Shown here: piece after piece, positions 8,892 through 16,610 of the stretch
Layout: every line of letters starts with the position of its first letter
How positions within the stretch are numbered: the stretch's first letter is position 1
NCBI RefSeq assembly: GCF_030063415.1
Contig: NZ_JASITA010000023.1
Coordinates: forward strand, 57,669-121,668
Direction of reading: 5' to 3'
Source of the DNA: Streptomyces sp. H27-C3
Lineage (GTDB): Bacteria; Actinomycetota; Actinomycetes; Streptomycetales; Streptomycetaceae
Length of the DNA: 64,000 nucleotides
The notes under the pieces: model-generated
Told to the model about the DNA's origin: nothing
Database searches by the model: none
What the model saw: the letters and a program-made list of their open reading frames with translations, nothing else
Program-made: the position numbers and the translations under genes

Positions 8892-11039
8892 TCAGGCGCC
8901 CTTCTCCTTGCCGCTTTTGCCGTCACCCTCGACCGCGTTGGCGCCTTGTGGGATCGGCACCCGGTACACGGCGGTGATCTTGCCCTGAACATCCCACTTG
9001 CTGAATTCGACCGACTTGCCCGGACGCGGCGCATGGATGATCTTGTGACCCTTCGGGTCCCACACCATGCCGACGTGCTCGGAGCCGCGTTGGCTGGGGT
9101 TGAAGTAGATCAAGTCCCCTGGCTGCGCCTCGGAGAGCGAGATCTTGTACTTCTTGAGGTAGGGCTCCTGGCTGAAGGTGGCGCCAGTGATGTTGATCTT
9201 CCCGCTGCTCGCTTGGTAGTACGCCCACTGGACGAAGCTGGAGCAGTCGAAGCTCGACGGGCTCTCTCCGGCGAGCCTGGGCGCGCCCAGGACGTACGGG
9301 ACGCCGATGCCGCGCTGCGCCCATCCGAGCGCTGCCCTGACTACAGGGTCGTCGGACGACGGCAGCACGCCGGAGGCGCCCGCGCCGTCCGGGGCCACCT
9401 GGGGGCCGCCGGCCCGCGCGGCGCAGTCCGCGTACTGGGCGTCCTTCGCCTTTCCGTCGGCTCCGCCCGGCACGCTTCCGTAGTCCGGGTTGGCGGATAC
9501 CTTGCCGTTGAGCCAGTCGGCCGGGTCGACCATTCCGGGGCCGTTGTCCTGGCCGCTGACGAACGGGTTGTCGACGCCCGGCACCCGCACCTCCCAGTGG
9601 AGGTGCGGACCGGTCACATTGCCGGTCGCGCCGACCGTACCGATCTGTTGGCCGCGTTTCACGCTCTGTCCGGCCGAGACCAGCATCTTCGTCTGGTGGG
9701 CGTACAGCGTCACCACCCCACCGGCGTGCTTGAGGTTGGTCTCATTGCCGTACGAGCCGCCGCCCGCGGCCTTGATGACCTTGCCGTCGGCCGGGGCGAA
9801 GATGGGCGTGCCGCTGGAAGCCACCAGGTCCAGGCCGGTGTGGTAGCCGAGACTCCACATGCCGCCGTTCTTGTGGTAAGGCGTACCGATTTGGTAGCTG
9901 CCCTTCTTCATGGGCCACTGCCAGTCCTTGCCGTTCTCACCCTTCGGGTCGGCAGGAGCACGGGGCGCCTTGGGAGCGGCCAGGGGCTTGCTGAACGCGG
10001 CGCTCGTCATGGCGGGAAAGTTCCCGGCGTCCGAGTCGCCCGCGACGCCAACCGCCGATGCGGCTCGGGCGGATGTCTTCCGGGAACCCTCGTCGTCCAG
10101 AGGCGGCGTTGACCAGCTCCTCGCGGGCTGTGAGCCGATGCTGGTCGCCTGCGATATCTGCGCGTTGTTGCCAACGGGTTCGGGGATGTCCGACTGCTTG
10201 CCGAGCGTGGGGAAATCCGGATTCTTCCCGATGGTCGTGGCAAGGTGCTTGTACCAGCGCTTGATCAGCTCCTTGTCCCCGGTGAGGACGCCGCGATAGC
10301 GGGCGGCCTGGGTGAGGACCACGCGAAGGTAGATCGTGTTGGACGTGGTCGATCCCGAGTACACCCGCAGAGCCTCAGCGGCATTGGTCTCGGCCTTCTG
10401 CGCGTGCAGGTATTTGGCGGCGGCGAACGCCGCGTCGTCCACGTTGTAGAGGTCCTGCTCGCCGTCGTCGTTGCCGTCGGCGCCGTAGTCGGTCCAGGCA
10501 GGCGTGCCGAACTGCAGGATGCCCATGTAGCCGGCGCTGTTCTTGCCGCCGGGAGCGGCGGACTTGTCCTGCCCGTACTTCGTCTCCTGGTACATCTGCC
10601 CGGCTATCAGGGTCCAGTCGAGACCCTCGTAGTGGGCGGCACCGCGCATCGCGGCGAGAATCATTCTCGGGGGTATCTCGTTACGCGCTGTCGTGCTCGG
10701 CATGTAGACCTTGCCCGCGGGCATGATCGGATTCGTCGCCGCAGCGGGAGAGGTGTTGCCGGAGTTGGCGTTGTCCGCGTACTCGCCGCAGGCCGCCGCC
10801 GCGGCACCGCCGCCTATGGCTCCGAGCAGCGACGTCAGAAGGACCATGAGAATGAGGATGAGCCCGGTCACCGGCAGCACGTTGCCGCTGCTCAGCAGGG
10901 CCACCAGTATGATGATCCGCCGCTGTTGCTTCTTCTTCTCGTCGGCCTGGGCGTTCCCGGCGGCTTGACCGGCAGCCTTGGCCGCTTTGGCGACCTTCAC
11001 AGCCTTAGCGGCCGCGGAAAGGACCGCGGGGGCTACCAC
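8892..11039 (-). CDS. Three-domain peptidoglycan hydrolase: lytic transglycosylase + M23 + NlpC/P60 (VirB1-like)
   Basis: This 715-residue protein has a basic cytoplasmic N-terminus, a long hydrophobic segment (about 42-75), then three outward-facing enzyme domains. A lytic-transglycosylase domain has catalytic Glu in QMYQETKYG (Glu 152). An M23 metallopeptidase domain has zinc ligands in YHTGLDL (about His 400) and HLHWEV (about 478-480). An NlpC/P60 domain has FDCSSFV (Cys about 598) and SEHVGM (His about 654). Together they could cut both glycan strands and peptide stems, which suits opening Gram-positive wall for a secretion channel. GTG 11039 follows the upstream stop by 7 bases, so translation is coupled. 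Two-domain SLT/NlpC proteins are common in Gram-positive T4SSs; three enzymatic domains in one chain are less usual. Confidence 0.88.
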   Translation of the reverse strand: MVAPAVLSAAAKAVKVAKAAKAAGQAAGNAQADEKKKQQRRIIILVALLSSGNVLPVTGLILILMVLLTSLLGAIGGGAAAAACGEYADNANSGNTSPAAATNPIMPAGKVYMPSTTARNEIPPRMILAAMRGAAHYEGLDWTLIAGQMYQETKYGQDKSAAPGGKNSAGYMGILQFGTPAWTDYGADGNDDGEQDLYNVDDAAFAAAKYLHAQKAETNAAEALRVYSGSTTSNTIYLRVVLTQAARYRGVLTGDKELIKRWYKHLATTIGKNPDFPTLGKQSDIPEPVGNNAQISQATSIGSQPARSWSTPPLDDEGSRKTSARAASAVGVAGDSDAGNFPAMTSAAFSKPLAAPKAPRAPADPKGENGKDWQWPMKKGSYQIGTPYHKNGGMWSLGYHTGLDLVASSGTPIFAPADGKVIKAAGGGSYGNETNLKHAGGVVTLYAHQTKMLVSAGQSVKRGQQIGTVGATGNVTGPHLHWEVRVPGVDNPFVSGQDNGPGMVDPADWLNGKVSANPDYGSVPGGADGKAKDAQYADCAARAGGPQVAPDGAGASGVLPSSDDPVVRAALGWAQRGIGVPYVLGAPRLAGESPSSFDCSSFVQWAYYQASSGKINITGATFSQEPYLKKYKISLSEAQPGDLIYFNPSQRGSEHVGMVWDPKGHKIIHAPRPGKSVEFSKWDVQGKITAVYRVPIPQGANAVEGDGKSGKEKGA

Positions 11040-11046
11040 GGAAGCC

Positions 11047-11733
11047 TCACTGCTCGTCCTGGCCGGAGGAACCGATGTTGCCGAGGCCGAAGATGTCGAA
11101 CCCGGTCACCTGCCACGCCCCGTCGCGGTAACGGGCGCTCACCAGCCACGTGTTGCTCTCCGTCTGCGTGTCGTCATCGGTCTTCCGGGTGATGTCGACC
11201 TTCACCACAGTGGAGATGGTCCGGCCGCTGCCCCGTGTGAGGTCATCGGAGACGAGCGCGTCGCGGGTCGCCACGGCCGTCGCTCGTGACGAGCACCGCT
11301 CCTGCCGGCACTCCGCCCACGCCTTACCGCTGGGCAGAGCCGTGGTCTCCTTGATCCCGGCTTCGCGGGAGGTCAACTCGAACAAGGGCGGACCCCAGGA
11401 CGCGGCGGTGCTGGTGTGGTCGTAGGTGCTGATGCCGGCCATGTAGCGGGTCATCACCTGGTGGGCCTCGCCCACTTCGGTCAGCGGCACGATCGGGGTG
11501 GGGCCGGGCTGGGCACTCGCCCCGGAACCGGCAGGGGCCTCTTCGGAGTCCTCGTCGCCGGCCGGGGAGTCATCAGCGGTGCTCGACGCGGCGGGCCGGG
11601 CGGCGCCGGGCTCCGGCGTCTCGTCGTCGTCCCCGTCGAAGACCGTGAAGACCACCAGCACAGCGATCATGAGGAAGCCGAGCACTCCCAGGGCGAGCAG
11701 CCCCGTGCGCTTCTGTCTCGCTTCCGTCTCCAT
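11047..11733 (-). CDS. Single-pass membrane protein of the secretion operon
   Basis: This 228-residue protein has a short cytoplasmic N-terminus, one membrane helix (LLALGVLGFLMIAVLVVF, about 11-30), a long acidic and Pro/Ser-rich linker, and a C-terminal extracellular domain of about 140 residues. The pattern, with MTRYMAGISTYDHTS and a final WLVSARYRDGAWQVTGF, resembles the small alpha/beta NTF2-like folds of VirB8-type proteins, but similarity is too weak to name it. ATG 11733 is preferred because GGGAG lies upstream and the membrane segment follows directly; the frame is open for 43 further codons upstream without a good start. It sits between the lipoprotein and hydrolase genes. Confidence 0.7.
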   Translation of the reverse strand: METEARQKRTGLLALGVLGFLMIAVLVVFTVFDGDDDETPEPGAARPAASSTADDSPAGDEDSEEAPAGSGASAQPGPTPIVPLTEVGEAHQVMTRYMAGISTYDHTSTAASWGPPLFELTSREAGIKETTALPSGKAWAECRQERCSSRATAVATRDALVSDDLTRGSGRTISTVVKVDITRKTDDDTQTESNTWLVSARYRDGAWQVTGFDIFGLGNIGSSGQDEQ

Positions 11734-11947
11734 GGCCCTTGGTCTCCCTAGTTGTCCGGCGTCCGGCGGTGGCGGTATCCGGGACACGGTAGGCAGAGGG
11801 TGTAGCACTGGAGGCGTGCGGCTTTCCTCGGGCGGTGAGGGCAAGGAAAGCCGAGTCCTCAAGCCGGGACATCGGCGAGGACTCGGGAGATCTCCGCGAG
11901 GGACGGGCGCCGCCGGGGCCGGCGGCGCGTCGGCCCCGGCGCGGCAC

Positions 11948-12628
11948 TCAGGTGGCGTCGGTCAGGACACAGCCGTCGACGAGTGCCTGCTCGTTCTTGA
12001 AGTTGGCCGGCGGCGTGTAGTTGGGCGTGCAGTTCAGGGCGAGTAGCCCGAGCCCCAGCAGGTCCTCCTCGTCGCTCCCGCGTATGCCGTTGAGCTTCAC
12101 CGCGAAATTCTGACCGATAAAGTAGTCGGCCCGGGAGTCGCCGTCGCCTGCTTTGATCTCGGCCTCGTGTTGGGCTTTGTAGGCGGCCTGGAACTGCGCC
12201 ATGTTCTTGATCAGGATCAGTCGGTGAACGTTGTCGGCCCGGCTCTCGCCGTAGCAGGCGGCACGCTCCTTGATGGACCAGGTCTTGTCGCCCTCAGCGG
12301 TTGTCGCCGCGGTGCCGCCCGAGCTGTCGCCGTCGATATCGCTGAAGTCGATGTCCTCCGCGTTCCGGCTCATGTCCTCGCAGAGGGTGGCGGTGCCGAT
12401 GAGCTGAACCAGCCGGTCCATATCGGAGACCTTGGCGAGCCTGAGCTCCGCGCCGCCCGCGCCATCGCTCTTACCACCGTCCCCATCGCCCCCGCTCGTC
12501 CCTCCGTTCTTGGCCGCGGAGGTCTCCGAGCCCTTCTTGTCCGCCGCGTTGTCACTGCCGCCGCAGCCGGCGGTGGTGACGCTGAGAGCGAGTAGGGCCG
12601 TGATGGCGAATACGTGCTTGGTGCGCAT
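11948..12628 (-). CDS. Secreted lipoprotein of unknown function
   Basis: This 226-residue protein has a signal peptide and lipobox VTTAGC (Cys about 21), then a Gly/Ser/Asp-rich linker (about 25-60) and a globular domain with four further Cys residues (TLCEDM, AACYGES, LNCTP, DGCVL) that could form disulfides. ATG 12628 has a clear AAGGAG site. It belongs to the minus-strand secretion operon, between the DUF4913 gene and the single-pass membrane protein. No known family is recognised. It could be a surface component of the channel or an exclusion or adhesion factor; both are guesses. Confidence 0.65.
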   Translation of the reverse strand: MRTKHVFAITALLALSVTTAGCGGSDNAADKKGSETSAAKNGGTSGGDGDGGKSDGAGGAELRLAKVSDMDRLVQLIGTATLCEDMSRNAEDIDFSDIDGDSSGGTAATTAEGDKTWSIKERAACYGESRADNVHRLILIKNMAQFQAAYKAQHEAEIKAGDGDSRADYFIGQNFAVKLNGIRGSDEEDLLGLGLLALNCTPNYTPPANFKNEQALVDGCVLTDAT

Positions 12629-12663
12629 GGAAGGGCTCCTTACGGGGTGGGGGCGCAGGCGCG

Positions 12664-13029
12664 TCAGGGCGTATAGGGGTCCACCGGCAGCGGGTCGAAG
12701 GGGTAGGCCGTGTGGCCGTCCTTCGGTGAGCAGGCGGCGAAGGGGCCCACATCCGGGTCCATCAGGACGCGCAGGTGCGGGTCGGCGTGGTGCAGCCACC
12801 AAGTGGACATGCCCAGGGCGGAGTCGTGCCGAAGGTGTTCGAACGCGAGCCACAGAGCGGAGAGCCGGGCTCCCGCCTCCGGGTGTTCCCACCACCGGGG
12901 ACACCAGGTGGCGAGGGAACCGTTGACCCTCCGACGTACGACTTGGGACACGTAGTCGGAAACGAACACGTAGACGTCGGGAAAGAGGAACTCCACATCC
13001 TCGGCTCCGGGGCGGTCGTCAGTCGTCAC
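12664..13029 (-). CDS. DUF4913-like cytoplasmic protein
   Basis: This 121-residue protein is Trp- and His-rich. The string CPRWWEHPEAGARLSALW, followed by GMSTWWLHHADPHL and DPDVGPFAAC, matches my recollection of the DUF4913 family found on actinobacterial mobile elements. The GTG at 13029 has an AGAAGG site about 10 bases upstream and is preferred to a longer frame whose first 36 residues look like random coil. The function is unknown. It follows the tail-anchored protein gene by 61 bases. Confidence 0.7.
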   Translation of the reverse strand: MTTDDRPGAEDVEFLFPDVYVFVSDYVSQVVRRRVNGSLATWCPRWWEHPEAGARLSALWLAFEHLRHDSALGMSTWWLHHADPHLRVLMDPDVGPFAACSPKDGHTAYPFDPLPVDPYTP

Positions 13030-13090
13030 GGGCGGCGGGCCTTCTGTCTGGATCGGGGCGGAGTGGGATCGCGGTGTTCCGGACCGGCCG

Positions 13091-13627
13091 TCAGGCGATG
13101 AAGACACCGAGGAGCAGCAGGACGACCACGATGGCACCCATCGCGATCCGGACGGTGGGGTTGTCGCGCTCCCACAGCTCGTGCACGACAGCCCAGCCGC
13201 TCAGCCGGGAGGCGGCGCTGCTCTTCTTGCCTCCGGGGGCGTCCGCACGCTCCTGTTCGTCACCGTCTGCCTCGTCGTGCGTTCCCGCTTGCCCCGGTGC
13301 TTCGGTATCGGAGAATCCGACGGGAAGGCCCTGCTGCTCCTGGGCGACGAGCACGAGCTGCTCCAGGAGTTCGGGCATGGTGTGCGGTGTCAGCGGGAAC
13401 GTCAGCGTGCCCAGTGACGACTGCATGCACAGCCTCGCCTGCCAAGGATTGCCGGGCTCGTATCCGTCGACCCAGGCGTGCTGAGCCTGTGTGACCTGAG
13501 CCTGGGGTGCTACCGGCGGAGGGACGGCCCATTGCTGTTGCGGTACGGGCTGTTGCGGTGCGGCCTGCTGGGCGTTACCCCATGCTCGGGGCGCGGCCGG
13601 CTCGGGGGGCACGTACTGGTCGCTCAA
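13091..13627 (-). CDS. Tail-anchored membrane protein, first gene of the minus-strand secretion operon
   Basis: This protein of about 178 residues has a Gln/Pro/Ala-rich N-terminus (QQAAPQQPVPQQQW), a central globular part (WQARLCMQSSLGTLTFPLT), an acidic stretch, and a C-terminal membrane helix (VRIAMGAIVVVLLLLGVFIA) ending at the stop. It should face the cytoplasm as a tail-anchored protein. The start is uncertain: TTG 13627 is preceded by GAAGGACGAG, while an ATG at 13699 would add 24 residues of Arg/His-rich sequence without a better site. The low-complexity N-terminus could be a docking arm for the ATPases. Family not recognised. Confidence 0.6.
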   Translation of the reverse strand: MSDQYVPPEPAAPRAWGNAQQAAPQQPVPQQQWAVPPPVAPQAQVTQAQHAWVDGYEPGNPWQARLCMQSSLGTLTFPLTPHTMPELLEQLVLVAQEQQGLPVGFSDTEAPGQAGTHDEADGDEQERADAPGGKKSSAASRLSGWAVVHELWERDNPTVRIAMGAIVVVLLLLGVFIA

Positions 13628-13936
13628 CTCTCGTCCTTCGGCGCGGTCGGCTGTGTCTGCGGAGTGCGGGGTGCGACGGAAGGGCGCGTGCCCCCGCACA
13701 TCATGACCGATCGCTGTGTCAGCCGGACGGCCTGAAAGCCGCGAATTGTCCGGTGCCGCCCCGCGCTTTCCTCACCGCTTTCCTCAAAGTCGGCGTCAGC
13801 GCTTTCCTGTCCTCGCACGGCGAGGAAGACCGGGGTCTCGCTGCGACAGGTGTTTGTCAGACTGCCGACGCACCCGGTTGGACCGGGGCCCGCCGCATGG
13901 CGGCCGGCGATCGAACACGTTGGAGACAGCGCCCCG
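13628..13936. promoter_or_regulatory. Divergent promoter region of the two secretion operons, with repeated CGCTTTCCT
   Basis: This 309-bp gap separates the outward-facing operons. The 9-mer CGCTTTCCT occurs at 13764-13772, 13776-13784 and 13800-13808, so starts are 12 and 24 bases apart on one strand. Regular spacing in multiples of 12 suggests an operator for one regulator controlling both arms; the Wbl-like/HTH fusion at 25232 is a candidate. No clear -35/-10 pair was fixed. Confidence 0.45.
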
Positions 13937-15667
13937 ATGACAGACCACAACAGCCCTGCTGGCGCGGTCGGCGGAGGCCAGCTTCCTGAGCCCCCAGCAT
14001 CCTTCGGTCCCCCGCCGGAGCAGCCGCAGGCCGGTGCCCAGGATCCTGGGCACCAACAGGCGTGGACGTCGTCGCAAGGCCGGCAGCAAGGACAGCAGCC
14101 GGTACAAGGCCGGCAGCCGGTTCCGGGACAGGCTCAGCCCCAGTACCCCGGCCCGCCGCCTTCCGACGCGGCGCGAGCTCAGGTCGCCGCCGCGTGGGTG
14201 CGCAGCGCTCCGCAGGCCGGTGCGCCGGTGGGCCAGGCCGGGGTGCCGACCCTCCCGCCGCGTCGCTCGCAGAAGTCTGGCAGCGGGAAGAAGGAGCAGC
14301 GGGAGCGGGCCAAGGCCGCGCGGAAGGCTGAGTACGAGCGCAAGAAGGCGGCTCGTGAGCAGAAGAAGTCCGGGAGCGCGGGCGGTGGGCGGCCCGCCGC
14401 AGCCGGTGCGGCAGCCGGCGGGGAGTTGTCCAGCGGCCGCGCCCCCCAGGCGCGGCCGCAGGCGTCGCCGGGGTCCGGCACGGCCGGGCAGCAGCCGCGT
14501 CCGGTGAGCGCCGCGGGCAAGGGCGTGCCGTTCGACGTTCCCAAGGCGGGTGGACGCATCCCTGCGAGCGGTCGGCGTACGCATATCGGTTTGCGCGCGA
14601 CCGTCCTGGTGAGCACGTGCCTGTTGGCGCTCGGTTCCTGCGGTGTCATGGGCATGGTCGTGGGTAAGTCCGGGAAGCAGGTGGCCGAATTGTCCACCAA
14701 GGATGTGCGGCGCTATCGGCTGACTGATTTCCCGACCGCCGAGGCCGGAACGTTCGCGGAGCGGTATGCCGTCCAGTGCCTGACCTATTCCCCGGAGACG
14801 GTCGACGAACGGCGTGACGCCCTCGCCGAGTTCGCTTCCTCCGGTGTTGACCCCGACTGCGGCTGGAGTGGCACGGGCAAGCAGAAGGTAGTCTCGGTCA
14901 CGTGGGACGGAACCGTGGAACCGCTTCGTGAGTTCGGCGCTCACGGCCGCTATATGGGTGTTCAGGCACGCCTGGACAGTGGCGTGGTCACAGTATTGAG
15001 CATTCCGGTGTACGTGAAGGATCTTGAAACCGGTCAAGGTCTGCGTATCGTCGGAAACGTCGGAGAAATGCCGCTGCCCACCGAGGGGAAGGCCCCTGTT
15101 CTGGGGGACGAGGCGGAAATCGACGATGAGCTGTCGACGCAGTTGCAGGAAAAGGTATTTCCGGGATTCTTCGAGGCATGGGGTGAGTCGGACGCCACGG
15201 CCATGACCCGGTTCACCACGCCTGACGCGTCGACCTCCGCGACGAGTGGCTTGGCCGGTGCGCTGGAGAAGCCGCAGATCACCACGGTGGAGGCGGTTGC
15301 CCCCGTCGGTGCGAAGGACGGCAACACCTACACCTACCGCACCGATCAGCCGGTGCAGGCCCGGGTGGAGGTCGCGTGGACCGACGCGCATGGCGCGAAG
15401 CTGAGCCGCTCGTATCGAGTGACCGTGGTGAACACCGAACAGGGCTGGTTCATCAAGGACATTCGCGGTGGGGTCCTGGACCCGGAAGGTGGGAGTGCCG
15501 ACGCGGATATCCCGGCGCCCGGCGGAGCGGATCAAGGCACGCTCGAACCGACCGAGGATCCCACGGAGACCTCGGACCCGGCGGGATCGTCAACTCCCCC
15601 CGGATCCAAGAACGATGCCCCAAGGAAAAAAGACGGTCCCAGGAACAAGGGCGACAAGAAGTCCTGA
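13937..15667 (+). CDS. TcpC-like conjugation membrane protein (VirB8-like domains)
   Basis: This 576-residue protein has a long disordered Gln/Pro/Gly-rich N-terminus, a Lys/Arg/Glu-rich charged segment (about 115-170), one membrane helix (about 218-243, LRATVLVSTCLLALGS), then two tandem extracellular alpha/beta domains. The C-terminal one carries the pattern RVEVAWTDAHGAKLSRSYRVTVV and a final GWFIKDI, as in TcpC of pCW3-type and Tn916 Orf13 proteins. TcpC proteins are bitopic channel components analogous to VirB8. ATG 13937 is chosen for the GGAG upstream and because codons before it look non-coding. It is the first gene of the plus-strand operon. Confidence 0.8.
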   Translation: MTDHNSPAGAVGGGQLPEPPASFGPPPEQPQAGAQDPGHQQAWTSSQGRQQGQQPVQGRQPVPGQAQPQYPGPPPSDAARAQVAAAWVRSAPQAGAPVGQAGVPTLPPRRSQKSGSGKKEQRERAKAARKAEYERKKAAREQKKSGSAGGGRPAAAGAAAGGELSSGRAPQARPQASPGSGTAGQQPRPVSAAGKGVPFDVPKAGGRIPASGRRTHIGLRATVLVSTCLLALGSCGVMGMVVGKSGKQVAELSTKDVRRYRLTDFPTAEAGTFAERYAVQCLTYSPETVDERRDALAEFASSGVDPDCGWSGTGKQKVVSVTWDGTVEPLREFGAHGRYMGVQARLDSGVVTVLSIPVYVKDLETGQGLRIVGNVGEMPLPTEGKAPVLGDEAEIDDELSTQLQEKVFPGFFEAWGESDATAMTRFTTPDASTSATSGLAGALEKPQITTVEAVAPVGAKDGNTYTYRTDQPVQARVEVAWTDAHGAKLSRSYRVTVVNTEQGWFIKDIRGGVLDPEGGSADADIPAPGGADQGTLEPTEDPTETSDPAGSSTPPGSKNDAPRKKDGPRNKGDKKS

Positions 15668-15736
15668 GTTCAGGTGCGATCGGCTCTCTGTCGGTTGTGC
15701 GTGCACGGCCCCTCAATTCATCTCGAAAGGAACAGC

Positions 15737-16000
15737 ATGCTTCTCGCCGCGCAGACTTTGGAGGGAATGTTCGGCAATGTCGAGAACATCCTTCGCGGTG
15801 CGGGAACGATGGTCGCGATCATCGCTCTGCTCATTCTCGGTATCCGGATGCTGATGTCGATGAAGCGCGGCGACGGTATGCGCGAGGCATTCCAGGGCTT
15901 CGGCATGATCGCGCTCGCCGCTCTGATCATCGGTGGCGCCGCCGGTCTCGCCTCGATGCTGATCGGACTCGGTGAGCAGATCGGCGGCGGCAAGGGGTGA
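15737..16000 (+). CDS. Small two-helix membrane protein, pilin-like (VirB2-like candidate)
   Basis: This 87-residue protein has two hydrophobic helices (about 22-39 and 55-76) separated by a short basic loop (SMKRGDGMREAF) and a Gly-rich end. Size, order in the operon and two-helix layout fit VirB2/TrbC-like pilin or VirB3-like subunits. There is no long cleavable signal. ATG 15737 has a GAAAGG site. It is followed by a GC-rich hairpin (16006-16030) that may let this gene be expressed more than its neighbours, which would suit a structural subunit. Family assignment is by context. Confidence 0.6.
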   Translation: MLLAAQTLEGMFGNVENILRGAGTMVAIIALLILGIRMLMSMKRGDGMREAFQGFGMIALAALIIGGAAGLASMLIGLGEQIGGGKG

Positions 16001-16005
16001 GCCGA

Positions 16006-16030
16006 GGGTGGGCCCGGCCCGGGCCCACCC
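16006..16030 (+). terminator. Intercistronic GC-rich hairpin after the pilin-like gene
   Basis: Bases 16006-16017 (GGGTGGGCCCGG) pair with 16019-16030. The hairpin lies 6 bases after the stop, with no U-run. It may be a partial terminator or an mRNA 3' stabiliser that raises expression of the upstream small membrane protein relative to the ATPase genes. Confidence 0.5.
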
Positions 16031-16078
16031 GGCCACACATACATTCCGTACGGTCCGCTGACGAGGGGGGAACAGCCG

Positions 16079-16603
16079 ATGTCGGGGCACGATCCTGAGG
16101 CGATGGTCGCCTATGACCACACCGATCTGCTGAACCGGCCGAAGCGGATCTGGAACTGGGGGAACATCCCGCTGCCCGGACTGCTGCTGCCGGCTCTCGG
16201 CGCGGCCTTCGGCTTCGGCCTGATCTGGATGATCGCGCTGCTGTCGTTGTCGGCTGTCGTGCCGTTCCTCGGGTTCTCGATGCTGACCTCGATCCTCTAC
16301 CTCGGGCCGCCTTTCGGCGTCTACTTCATCTGGGGTCGTCCGCTGCCGTCCGCGCTCACGCTCAGCCAGCAGGTCGTGGTGTGGGTCGACTTCTGGTTCC
16401 AGCCCAAGCGGCTGCAGGGACTGACGGCCGACCGGGAGCCGGAAGAGATCCACTGGCAGGTCATTCTCTGGACACCCGGTTCGCCCCGCTGGCACGCGCG
16501 GTACGACGCGGCGCACGCGGTCGCCGCCGCACGCGGCTCCTCATTCTCCGCAGGCACCACCGGCCCCACGTCGGAAGCCCTGCCCGACACATCCATGGGA
16601 TGA
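16079..16603 (+). CDS. PrgI/TcpE-like inner-membrane protein (VirB3-like)
   Basis: This 174-residue protein has a cytoplasmic N-terminus (YDHTDLLNRPKRIWNWGN), two closely spaced membrane helices (about 33-58 and 60-85) and a cytoplasmic C-terminal region with WVDFWFQPKRLQGL and ILWTPGSPRWHARYD. In Gram-positive secretion loci a PrgI/TcpE/VirB3-type protein is encoded directly before the VirB4 ATPase, as here (the ATPase starts 7 bases on). It presumably anchors the ATPase to the membrane. ATG 16079 follows a GAGGGGGGAAC site. The last 25 residues are low complexity. Confidence 0.7.
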   Translation: MSGHDPEAMVAYDHTDLLNRPKRIWNWGNIPLPGLLLPALGAAFGFGLIWMIALLSLSAVVPFLGFSMLTSILYLGPPFGVYFIWGRPLPSALTLSQQVVVWVDFWFQPKRLQGLTADREPEEIHWQVILWTPGSPRWHARYDAAHAVAAARGSSFSAGTTGPTSEALPDTSMG

Positions 16604-16610
16604 CGCCTCG

